A model generated the notes under the pieces. That model saw only the letters and a list, made by a program, of their open reading frames with translations. It made no database searches and had not been told where the DNA came from. A stretch of DNA of 8,760 nucleotides from JBBDNC01 sp040877875 (lineage in GTDB: Bacteria > Bacteroidota > Rhodothermia > Balneolales > Balneolaceae): the NCBI GenBank assembly GCA_040877875.1, contig JBBDNC010000004.1, forward strand, positions 1 to 8,760. Direction: 5' to 3'. A program made the translations under genes and the position numbers. Each line of letters starts with the position of its first letter. Within the stretch, counting starts at the first letter, position 1. Positions 1-6,318 of the stretch are shown here, in pieces.

Positions 1-243
1 CCGACCATGTTTGGATTCGGGGATTTTCAACCGGGAATGAGACCGTCTGACTATAAATAGTTATTCTGGCCGACCGAAAAACGAAAGTAGACTTTTCATC
101 TGCCGGTTGTCGGTTCGTTCATTTCTCGCAAGTTGAGGCTTGAAAGCTGTCGGCGATTCCGTCCTTTACACTTTTGACATCCGGTCTGAAAATTTTCAGT
201 AGTCATATGCATATAGACAGATAAATATTTCAAGTCATTATTC
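1..243. other. Non-coding leader upstream of lutA
   Basis: No convincing gene lies here. All three forward frames are open from the window edge but close within 60 bases (stops near 37-39, 48-50 and 58-60), so at most the last few codons of an upstream gene could be present, and none of the short tails is recognisable. The rest is the leader of lutA, with two palindromes (186-199 and 205-214) described separately. A TTGACA hexamer sits at 174-179, but no good -10 box follows at normal spacing. No ribosome binding site is visible directly before the lutA ATG. Confidence 0.6.
186..214. promoter_or_regulatory. Tandem palindromes, candidate operator of the lut operon
   Basis: CTGAAAATTTTCAG at 186-199 is a perfect 14-bp palindrome. 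ATATGCATAT at 205-214 is a perfect 10-bp palindrome, flanked by GTC and GAC with a one-base offset. Both lie 30-60 bases before the lutA ATG and downstream of a TTGACA hexamer (174-179). This is where a dimeric repressor such as a GntR-type LutR would bind. What is seen is the symmetry. The regulatory role is inferred from position, and no regulator gene is in the window. AT-rich palindromes also arise by chance. Confidence 0.35.
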
Positions 244-978
244 ATGGACATATCGCTCTTCATAACCTGTTTTAATGACACGCTTTTTCCGGAGACGGGC
301 AAGGCGGTCGTCCGATTACTGGAAAGATTGGGGCATACGGTCCGCTTTCCCCTGGAGCAGACCTGCTGCGGTCAGATGCATTACAATACCGGTTACCAGG
401 AAGAGGCGATACCGTTAGTGCGGCGTTTTGTTGAGATTTTTTCAGATGCTGAAGCTGTAGTAGTCCCGTCCGCTTCATGTGTGGGCATGATTCATGATTA
501 TTATCCAAAAGTGGCAAAATTGACAGGGGAAGAGGAGTTGGTTGAAGGGGTTTCCCGCCTGATTCCGAGGGTACACGAACTTTCCCTGTTTCTGGTTGAT
601 AAGCTGGGCGTGGAGGATGTAGGGGCGTATTACCCCCATCGTGTGACCTATCATCCGACCTGTCATTCACTGCGTATGCTTCAGGTTGGAGATGCGCCGC
701 TGAGGCTGTTGCGGAATGTGAGAGGAATAGATCTGGTCGAGCTGGAATCCTCGGAGGAGTGTTGCGGATTCGGGGGGACGTTTGCCATTAAAAATGCCGA
801 AACCTCGGTGGCAATGCTCGGTGACAAGATCCGCCATATCAAACAGACCGGAGCGGAAGTGTGTGCGGCTGCGGATAATTCCTGCCTGATGCATATCGGA
901 GGGGCACTGAGGCGCCAGCAGGCGGGCGTGAAGACGGTTCACCTGGCCGAGATTCTTGCTTCCACCGAAGAGGGATAA
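244..978 (+). CDS. lutA: LutA, lactate utilisation (Fe-S)-binding oxidoreductase subunit
   Basis: The 244-residue protein matches the LutA/YkgE family in length and layout. It carries two cysteine-rich CCG domains, the kind that hold Fe-S clusters in heterodisulfide reductase HdrB and glycolate oxidase GlcF. The first has Cys9, Cys41-Cys42 in QTCCGQMHY, and Cys79 in SASCVG. The second has Cys140 in HPTCH, Cys173-Cys174 in EECCGFGG, and Cys214 in DNSCLMH. With LutB and LutC it forms the cytoplasmic complex that oxidises L-lactate to pyruvate. The ATG at 244 gives the family-typical N-terminus MDISLFITCFND; no Shine-Dalgarno is seen, as is common in Bacteroidota. It is the first gene of the operon. 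Unusually, lutB does not follow closely: a long inverted repeat begins 8 bases after the lutA stop. Function is assigned by family resemblance. Confidence 0.95.
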   Translation: MDISLFITCFNDTLFPETGKAVVRLLERLGHTVRFPLEQTCCGQMHYNTGYQEEAIPLVRRFVEIFSDAEAVVVPSASCVGMIHDYYPKVAKLTGEEELVEGVSRLIPRVHELSLFLVDKLGVEDVGAYYPHRVTYHPTCHSLRMLQVGDAPLRLLRNVRGIDLVELESSEECCGFGGTFAIKNAETSVAMLGDKIRHIKQTGAEVCAAADNSCLMHIGGALRRQQAGVKTVHLAEILASTEEG

Positions 979-986
979 TAGGCGAC

Positions 987-1089
987 GTCCCACCCCCCTT
1001 TGAAATACGAATCCAAGGGTCCATTTGGTTGTTACGGGGCTCATGTGATCGGAGCCGGTGCGGATTCGTATTTCAAAGGGGGGTGGGAC
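987..1089. repeat. Perfect 28-bp inverted repeat (103-bp hairpin element) between lutA and lutB
   Basis: The arm at 987-1014 is the exact reverse complement of the arm at 1062-1089: 28 of 28 bases pair, including a run of six C against six G. The 47-base loop (1015-1061) holds a smaller hairpin, GGCTC at 1038-1042 with GAGCC at 1052-1056. Both arms encode the same accidental peptide (GFVFQRGVG) on opposite strands, which produces spurious ORFs. The element sits inside the operon, starting 8 bases after the lutA stop. It could be a dispersed palindromic repeat, or it could act on the mRNA as an attenuator or processing site. No U-tract follows, so it is not a standard intrinsic terminator. Confidence 0.9.
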
Positions 1090-1160
1090 TCTGCCAATGC
1101 GACTTGTGCGTTAACAGTTTAAAAGCCCGGGCCGGTATGGATTCGTTTTCCGGGAGAGGG

Positions 1161-1260
1161 NNNNNNNNNNNNNNNNNNNNNNNNNNNNNNNNNNNNNNNN
1201 NNNNNNNNNNNNNNNNNNNNNNNNNNNNNNNNNNNNNNNNNNNNNNNNNNNNNNNNNNNN
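1161..1260. other. Assembly gap of exactly 100 N
   Basis: One hundred consecutive N, the conventional filler for a scaffold gap of unknown size. It covers the 5' end of lutB. The adjoining long inverted repeat is a plausible reason for the break. The visible part of lutB lacks only roughly 10-20 residues compared with the usual family length of about 475, so the real gap is probably far shorter than 100 bases. Confidence 0.97.
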
Positions 1261-2649
1261 GGCGGGTATCTGGCGGATACTCAACTGAGAAGAAACATCG
1301 GCCATGCGACGCAGACGATCCGGAAAAAGCGTGGACAGGTAGTCGGGGAGATGCCTGACTGGGAGGCGTTAAGGGAGGCCGGAAGCCAGGTGAAACGTAA
1401 GGTGATGCGGCACCTGGACCAGTACCTACTGCAACTCGAAGAGTCGGTACAAAAAGCGGGGGGTCACGTTCATTGGGCCAGGGACGGCAAGGAAGCCAAC
1501 CGTATTATTGTGGATCTGGTTAAAGGAAAGAATGTCGAGGATGTGGTGAAAGTCAAGTCTATCACGACGGACGAAATCAAATTGAACCGGGCGCTGGCCG
1601 ATGCCGGAATCATGGCCCTGGAGACCGACCTTGCAGAATTGATTGTTCAAATGGCAGGCGACGAACCTTCTCATATTCTGGTACCGGCCATTCATAAAAA
1701 CCGGGCGGAAATCCGCGAACTGTTTCGCGAAAAACTGGGCAACCGGGAGCTGACTGATAATCCTGAAGAGCTGGCCGAAGCAGCCCGGATGTATCTTCGG
1801 AAAAAATTCCTGAATGCCAGGGTCGGCATCAGCGGCGGGAACTTTGCCATAGCCGAGACCGGGACCGTTGCCGTCGTGGAATCCGAGGGAAACGGAAGGA
1901 TGTGTACCACGCTGCCCGACACCCTGATTTCAGTTTTGGGAATTGAAAAAATCCTTCCCACCTGGCGGGATCTCGAAATCTTTATGCAGCTTCTACCCCG
2001 TTCTTCGACAGCCGAAAGGATGAATCCGTACAATACGTTTTGGACCGGTGTAACAGAAGGGGACGGCCCGCAGGAGTTCCATCTGGTGCTTCTGGATAAC
2101 GGCCGCACACGGGTGCTGGACGATGAGACGGGACGGCAGACCCTCCATTGTATTCGCTGCAGTGCGTGCCTGAACGTATGTCCGGTGTATGAACGAACCG
2201 GGGGGCATGCTTACCATTCGGTTTATCCGGGTCCGATCGGTGCCATTCTGACTCCGCAATTGAAGGGCCTGGAGGACGAAGGTGTAGCTTCCCTGCCCTA
2301 TGCCTCGAGCCTGTGCGGAGCCTGCTACGAAGTCTGTCCGGTCAAGATCAACATACCGGAAGTGCTGGTTCATTTGAGGGGACAGGTGGTGGACCAGACT
2401 AAACGTGGGGGAGGGATCAAAGCGAAGACAGATCCCGAGCATATCGGCATGAAACTGATGGGACGGACGTTTCGCAGCAGGTCCCGGTACGAACGGGCTC
2501 AGAAGATGGCCCGGGCCGGCCAGGGTTTGTTTGTACGGGACGGGGTGATTTCGAAACTGCCCGGACAGCTTTCCAAATGGACGGAGGTTCGTGACTTGAA
2601 ACCCATCCCCGACCAGACGTTTCGAGAATGGTGGAGGGCAAGGTCATGA
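1261..2649 (+). CDS. lutB: LutB, lactate utilisation ferredoxin-like subunit (5' end in gap)
   Basis: The frame is open back to the gap. Before the first visible ATG (1351) it reads GGYLADTQLRRNIGHATQTI and onward, which is the conserved LutB N-terminus, so 1351 is an internal Met and the gene is 5'-incomplete. 462 residues are visible. The N-terminal two thirds is a LUD domain, with GISGGNFAIAETGTVAVVES and TLPDTLISVLGIEKILPTW. Two 4Fe-4S motifs follow: CIRCSACLNVCP (cysteine codons 2149, 2158, 2167, 2179) and CGACYEVCP (2314, 2323, 2335). It passes electrons within the LutABC L-lactate oxidation complex. A likely true start is ATG 1137 (MDSFSGRG, then the gap); that fits only if the real gap length is a multiple of three. 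The stop overlaps the lutC start (ATGA), indicating tight co-translation. Confidence 0.95.
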   Translation, partial: GGYLADTQLRRNIGHATQTIRKKRGQVVGEMPDWEALREAGSQVKRKVMRHLDQYLLQLEESVQKAGGHVHWARDGKEANRIIVDLVKGKNVEDVVKVKSITTDEIKLNRALADAGIMALETDLAELIVQMAGDEPSHILVPAIHKNRAEIRELFREKLGNRELTDNPEELAEAARMYLRKKFLNARVGISGGNFAIAETGTVAVVESEGNGRMCTTLPDTLISVLGIEKILPTWRDLEIFMQLLPRSSTAERMNPYNTFWTGVTEGDGPQEFHLVLLDNGRTRVLDDETGRQTLHCIRCSACLNVCPVYERTGGHAYHSVYPGPIGAILTPQLKGLEDEGVASLPYASSLCGACYEVCPVKINIPEVLVHLRGQVVDQTKRGGGIKAKTDPEHIGMKLMGRTFRSRSRYERAQKMARAGQGLFVRDGVISKLPGQLSKWTEVRDLKPIPDQTFREWWRARS

Positions 2650-3308
2650 GTTCATCCAAAGAGATTATATTGAAACGAATTCGCCAGGCCCTGGAAGATG
2701 TGCCGGAAAATGAAACCATCCATGGGCAAGAGGATTCGGCAGAAAGAACCTATCATCAGACGGACAGTTTGGGACCGGACGAACGGCTCCGTCAATTTGC
2801 CAATCGGGTAGGAGAATACAAGGCGAACGTCCGGATCATTCGGGAAAACGACTTGCCCAAAGCCATCGCCGAAGCGTGCAAGAACCAGCATGTGGACAGA
2901 TTGGTGGTTCCCGAGGGGCTTCCGGAAGACTGGCTGCCGGAAGGGGTGGAAAAACTTTATGACAAGAAAGGCTCCCTCAGTCACCGGCACCTTGATGAAA
3001 GCGACGGAGTGATCACCACCTGTTCGCTGGCCGTGGCCCAAACCGGAACGATCGCATTGGATGGAGGGCCGGGGCAGGGCAGGCGTGTGTTAACCCTGTT
3101 GCCCGACTATCATCTCTGTGTGGTTCGGGCAGAACAGATTGTCGGGATCATCCCGGAGGCGTTTGCCGGACTCGAAGAAAAAGTAAAAACAACCGGGGCA
3201 CCGGTTACCTTTATTTCCGGTCCGTCGGCAACGTCCGATATCGAACTGAGCCGGGTGGAGGGGGTCCACGGGCCGAGGCGGCTGGACGTACTGGTTGTGA
3301 GAGAATAA
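2646..3308 (+). CDS. lutC: LutC, lactate utilisation LUD-domain subunit
   Basis: 220 residues of the LutC/YkgG family, a LUD-domain protein and third member of the L-lactate oxidation complex. Diagnostic stretches are TGTIALDGGPGQGRRVLTLL (about residues 133-152), the HLCVV strand (156-160) and a C-terminal SGPSATSDIE...GVHGPRRLDVLVV (191-218). The start is ATG 2646, not an upstream in-frame ATG at 2628: it gives the usual MSSSKEIILKRIRQAL beginning, overlaps the lutB stop as ATGA, and has GGAGG at 2633-2637, eight bases before it, the best ribosome binding site in the window. It closes the operon; the next gene starts 53 bases downstream. The common SRTADIE motif reads SATSDIE here, a mild variation. 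Confidence 0.95.
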   Translation: MSSSKEIILKRIRQALEDVPENETIHGQEDSAERTYHQTDSLGPDERLRQFANRVGEYKANVRIIRENDLPKAIAEACKNQHVDRLVVPEGLPEDWLPEGVEKLYDKKGSLSHRHLDESDGVITTCSLAVAQTGTIALDGGPGQGRRVLTLLPDYHLCVVRAEQIVGIIPEAFAGLEEKVKTTGAPVTFISGPSATSDIELSRVEGVHGPRRLDVLVVRE

Positions 3309-3361
3309 AGCTTTTGAATTGTCGTCGGGTTTTATCTTCCAATTTTAAATCTATCAGAACA

Positions 3362-4783
3362 ATGAAAAACAACAGAAGAGATTTTTTGAAAAAACTCGGA
3401 TTTGCGGGACTCACGTTGCCGGGAATCAGTTTGTTTGGTACTGGACAGAAGCAGGATGAGGATCCTTTTCATCGTCCGTATCGTCAGCGTTTCAATATGC
3501 ACGGTTATGCTGCGCCCAAACTGGATACGGTTCGAATAGGTATTATCGGGCTGGGAAATCGCGGTTCAGGAACAGTGAGCAGGTTGGCCAGTATCGAAGG
3601 TGTGGACATTAAGGCCTTGTGTGACTTAGAGTCCGACCGGGTCGAAGCGGCTGCCGATTCCCTCAAGGGAACTTCCCACAATCCGGACGGTTACTCGGGG
3701 GGTGAGGACGAATGGAAGAAGGTCTGCGAACGGGAAGATATTGATTTGATCTCTATAGTTACCCCGTGGCACCTGCATACCCCGATGGCTGTCTTTGCCA
3801 TGGAACATGAAAAACATGCCTATACTGAGCTTCCCGCCGCTCAAACGATTGATGAATGCTGGGAGTTGGTGGAAACATCGGAAAAGACGCGAAAGCATTG
3901 TGTGCAGATTTCAAGTTCCTGCCATGACAGTATGAAGGCTATTGTTCTAAATATGGTCAGGAAAGGATATTTCGGAGAAATTATCCATGGCGAAGGTGCC
4001 TATATTCATGATCTGCTGGAAAGATACAACTTTGACAAAGATATGTATCATAATAATTGGAGGCTAAAAGAAAATATTAACAGAAACGGAAATCTTTATC
4101 CCCAACACGGACTGACTCCTATAGCCCAGATGATGGATCTCAATTATGGAGATCAAATGGACTATATGGTATCGATGTCCAGTAATGACTTTATGATGAA
4201 TAAGAAAGCAAATGAGCTTGCCGAAAAAGACGATTTTTGGAAACCCTATACTGATTGGGATTATCGCGGTAATATTAATTCCAGTATTATTCGTACCCAT
4301 AAAGGGCGCACTCTGATGATCCAGCATGATGTGAGCTCTCCCCGGCCCAATGTTCGTTTCGATCTGATAAGTGGAACCAAAGGGACCTTCAAGGCGGGTC
4401 CGGACAGAATATCCACCAGTCACGATGGTTGGGTGTCAAAGGAAGAGTTCGATTCACTGGTAGAAAAATATACCCCGGAATTGACCAAGCGGTTTAATAG
4501 AATGCTTCGTGAGTCAAAAGCGGGTGAGGCAGGACATTCTTATTATAATGTAGATGCGAGGGATTGGCGTCTGATCGATTGTCTTCGTAACGGACTGCCT
4601 GTAGAAATGGATGTATATGATGCCGCGCTAACGAGTTCAATAATTCCGTTGAGCGAATGGTCTGTAGCCAATGGATCCAAACCTGTTAAGGTACCGGACT
4701 TTACCGGCGGTGCATGGAAGCACAATGAACGGGGAATGGACGTTGAACTCAAGAATGGAGGAGGAACAACGAAGTTGATTTAG
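3362..4783 (+). CDS. Tat-exported Gfo/Idh/MocA protein, GH109-like (alpha-N-acetylgalactosaminidase family)
   Basis: 473 residues. The N-terminus NRRDFLKKLGFAGLTLPGIS is a twin-arginine signal, suggesting folded export with bound cofactor. A Rossmann domain begins at about residue 55, with VRIGIIGLGNRGSG (NAD-binding loop 63-68). The body follows glycosidase family 109: TPWHLHTPMAVFAMEH, TELPAA (Glu156), NMVRKGYFGEIIHGEGAYIHDL, NRNGNLYPQHGLTP (Tyr246, His249), HDVSSPRPN, LPVEMDVYDAALTSSIIPLSE and PDFTGGAW. GH109 enzymes remove alpha-linked GalNAc through a transient NAD-dependent 3-keto intermediate. As I recall NagA, its ENVCYRRD segment carries an active-site Tyr; here the matching position is His188 (SSSCHDS), so substrate or activity may differ. 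ATG 3362 was chosen because it starts the Tat signal; an upstream TTG at 3314 would precede it with unrelated residues. No Shine-Dalgarno is seen. The gap to lutC is 53 bases, so read-through from lut is possible. Confidence 0.87.
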   Translation: MKNNRRDFLKKLGFAGLTLPGISLFGTGQKQDEDPFHRPYRQRFNMHGYAAPKLDTVRIGIIGLGNRGSGTVSRLASIEGVDIKALCDLESDRVEAAADSLKGTSHNPDGYSGGEDEWKKVCEREDIDLISIVTPWHLHTPMAVFAMEHEKHAYTELPAAQTIDECWELVETSEKTRKHCVQISSSCHDSMKAIVLNMVRKGYFGEIIHGEGAYIHDLLERYNFDKDMYHNNWRLKENINRNGNLYPQHGLTPIAQMMDLNYGDQMDYMVSMSSNDFMMNKKANELAEKDDFWKPYTDWDYRGNINSSIIRTHKGRTLMIQHDVSSPRPNVRFDLISGTKGTFKAGPDRISTSHDGWVSKEEFDSLVEKYTPELTKRFNRMLRESKAGEAGHSYYNVDARDWRLIDCLRNGLPVEMDVYDAALTSSIIPLSEWSVANGSKPVKVPDFTGGAWKHNERGMDVELKNGGGTTKLI

Positions 4784-4846
4784 CAGATTGGGGGCCTCTG
4801 ATTTTCCAGACCGTTTCTATAGGTTAAGAAGGACACGTATTTATGG

Positions 4847-5037
4847 GAAGGCTTTGCAAAATCACTGCGTGGGAATCGCTGTCGCTCGGAGCGCTACGCG
4901 TTCAAAAAATGAGCGTTGTTTTGCCCAATCCCGGTATTTTCGTGAATTTGAAATCCTCACTTATAGCTAATAAGCTACGGTTTCAAATTCACTCAGGTTT
5001 TGATCTTGAACAAAACCCCTGGTTTTTCAAAGCCTTC
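4847..5037. repeat. ~190-bp palindromic, MITE-like repeat with terminal inverted repeats
   Basis: The ends are inverted repeats: GAAGGCTTTGCAAAA at 4847-4861 and TTTTTCAAAGCCTTC at 5023-5037, matching at 14 of 15 positions. A perfect 12-bp inner stem, GTGAATTTGAAA (4942-4953) with TTTCAAATTCAC (4981-4992), encloses a small TAGCT/AGCTA hairpin. GTTTTG and CAAAAC near 4997-5016 form a further short stem. No ORF in it resembles a protein, so it is a non-autonomous palindromic repeat. The first 25 bases recur at 8724-8748, and the bases that follow also recur, but without a 29-bp segment present here at 4872-4900. Two copies in under 4 kb suggest a dispersed family. Confidence 0.85.
4872..4900. 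repeat. 29-bp GC-rich module nested in the palindromic repeat
   Basis: Comparing the two copies, ACTGCGTG is followed directly by TTCAAAAAATGA at 8741-8760, but in the copy at 4847-5037 this 29-bp block lies between them. The block is much richer in GC than its surroundings. It contains a short hairpin (CGCT-CGG-AGCG, near 4884-4894), and the GCGT before it and ACGC at its right end can pair as an outer stem. It therefore looks like a small hairpin module gained by one copy or lost by the other. The direction of change cannot be decided from two copies. Confidence 0.6.
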
Positions 5038-5107
5038 TATGGATGAATAACTTTCTTTGAAAGAATATTTTATTTTAATCATAAATTCAAAAACAAAACT
5101 ATATACA

Positions 5108-6214
5108 GTGAAAAAAATTATTTTAAATCGCATTTTATTTTTTATTGCAGCAATTCTTGTAGTGCCGATGTCTCTGCTCGCGCAGGAGGGGGATCTTAAA
5201 CTCCTTGACTGGGAGCCCAAGAGTCAAATGGAAGTTAAGAAGACCCAAATTCTTAAGCCTAAATTTCCGGTGATTGATATTCACAATCATCTAAGGGATC
5301 TGGAAAAGACGGAAGAATACCTTCATACAATGGATGAGGCAGGGGTATGGAAAGTTGTAAGTTTGGATGGTCGATCGGCTGATGATTTTTATAAAGAGCA
5401 TCTAAAAGTCTCACAGAGTGTTTCTAAAGAAAGGTTTTTGGTATTTTTTGCGCCTGATTTTAGCAGGATTGATGAACCTGATTTTGGACTTAAAGAGGCT
5501 GAAAAACTGGAAAAAGCTGTACAATTGGGTATTCGTGGTGTAAAAATATTCAAGGCACTTGGCTTAACCATAAAGGATAAAAGCGGTGAACTGGTTCCGG
5601 TGGATGATCCCAGATTGGATCCGATTTGGGCCAAGGCAGGTGAGTTAGGGATTCCTGTATTGATACATGTTTCTGATCCCAAAGCTTTTTTTACTCCCGT
5701 GGATCGCTTCAACGAACGGTATGATGAGTTGGGAGCCAATCCTCATTGGTCTTTCTATGGTGATGAGTTTCCTGAAAAAGAAGAAATTCTTGCACAACGC
5801 AACAGGGTAATCTCCAGACATTCTAATACGACTTTCATTGCAACGCATATGGCCAACCTGCCGGAAGAGTTGGGACGAGTGTCGATGTGGTTGGAGCAGT
5901 ATCCTAATATGTATGTAGATCTCAGTGCCCGGATCAGTGAGTTGGGCCGGCAGCCGTATACAGCTCGCAAATTCATAATCAAACATCAAGATCGTGTTCT
6001 ATTTAGTACAGATACTCCCCCCAATACCGATGCGTATCGGGTTTACTATCGGTTCCTGGAAACGAATGATGAATATATTAACGCTGACCCCAGTCATCAC
6101 CGCCAGGGTCGCTGGAGGATTTACGGTCTCTATCTGCCAGATGAGGTATTGGAAAAGATATATAATAAAAATGCTTTAAAAATTTTGGGAATGAAAAAAG
6201 ATAACAACCCATAA
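5108..6214 (+). CDS. Secreted amidohydrolase-family (TIM-barrel) metal-dependent hydrolase
   Basis: 368 residues from GTG 5108. That start gives a clean Sec signal: KKIILNR, then a hydrophobic core to about residue 20 and a likely cut near LLAQ|EGD; the longer TTG 5057 version adds a poor leader. The body fits the Amidohydrolase_2 type of metal-dependent TIM-barrel hydrolases. Metal ligands are visible in order: IDIHNH (His59, His61), LIHVSDP (His187), ATHMAN (His247) and FSTDTP (Asp302). Lys146 in GVKIFK stands on the strand where some family members have a carboxylated lysine, but this is not certain. The end, NKNALKILG, is typical of the family. It probably hydrolyses or decarboxylates a small molecule outside the cytoplasm; the substrate cannot be named. 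It follows the palindromic repeat by 70 bases and is convergent with the next gene. Confidence 0.85.
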   Translation: MKKIILNRILFFIAAILVVPMSLLAQEGDLKLLDWEPKSQMEVKKTQILKPKFPVIDIHNHLRDLEKTEEYLHTMDEAGVWKVVSLDGRSADDFYKEHLKVSQSVSKERFLVFFAPDFSRIDEPDFGLKEAEKLEKAVQLGIRGVKIFKALGLTIKDKSGELVPVDDPRLDPIWAKAGELGIPVLIHVSDPKAFFTPVDRFNERYDELGANPHWSFYGDEFPEKEEILAQRNRVISRHSNTTFIATHMANLPEELGRVSMWLEQYPNMYVDLSARISELGRQPYTARKFIIKHQDRVLFSTDTPPNTDAYRVYYRFLETNDEYINADPSHHRQGRWRIYGLYLPDEVLEKIYNKNALKILGMKKDNNP

Positions 6215-6220
6215 ATTATT

Positions 6221-6290
6221 AATGAATGGTGAGGTAAGATAAGGTTCTTCACTACTCCTCTAAGTGCCTGCATCTTAGCCATTAACATTC
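6221..6290. terminator. Imperfect inverted repeat between convergent genes, weak terminator candidate
   Basis: AATGG (6225-6229) and TAAGAT (6235-6240) pair with ATCTTA (6272-6277) and CCATT (6279-6283), interrupted by bulges and closed by a 31-base loop. It lies between the convergent ends at 6214 and 6319, where a bidirectional terminator is expected. The long loop and lack of a U-tract make this weak; position is the main argument. Confidence 0.2.
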
Positions 6291-6318
6291 AACCATATGT
6301 TATCTTAAGAGTAATATT

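Larger units (their letters stand above)
4784..5107. other. Gene-free stretch between GH109-like gene and amidohydrolase gene
   Basis: 324 bases with no credible gene. Most of it (4847-5037) is the palindromic repeat described separately; short open frames here lie in the repeat and encode nothing recognisable. The 63 bases before the repeat show no clear terminator. The 70 bases after it are very AT-rich and should contain the amidohydrolase promoter: TTTG at 5056-5059 lies inside a small hairpin (CTTTC-TTT-GAAAG, 5051-5063), and TAAATTCA at 5082-5089 is a poor match to the Bacteroidota TAnnTTTG box. Confidence 0.6.

Noticed and set aside
1..60. C-terminal tail of an upstream gene
   Set aside because: Each forward frame gives at most about 19 residues before a stop and none is recognisable, so it cannot be supported.
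174..179. TTGACA as the -35 box of a sigma70 promoter for lutA
   Set aside because: No acceptable -10 hexamer at 16-19 bases; TATA-like sequences begin too far downstream.
667..1044. Reverse open frame over the end of lutA
   Set aside because: Shadow of lutA, whose cysteine motifs leave no doubt about the coding strand; its start comes from the inverted repeat.
987..1089. Inverted repeat as an intrinsic terminator after lutA
   Set aside because: The 47-base loop is long and no T-run follows the right arm; it would also cut lutBC from the operon.
1029..1358. Forward open frame running through the gap
   Set aside because: It begins in the inverted repeat, crosses 100 N, and after the gap is out of frame with the clearly conserved LutB sequence; it is an artefact.
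4788..5046. Short forward open frames in the gene-free stretch
   Set aside because: They lie largely in the palindromic repeat and show no protein-like pattern.
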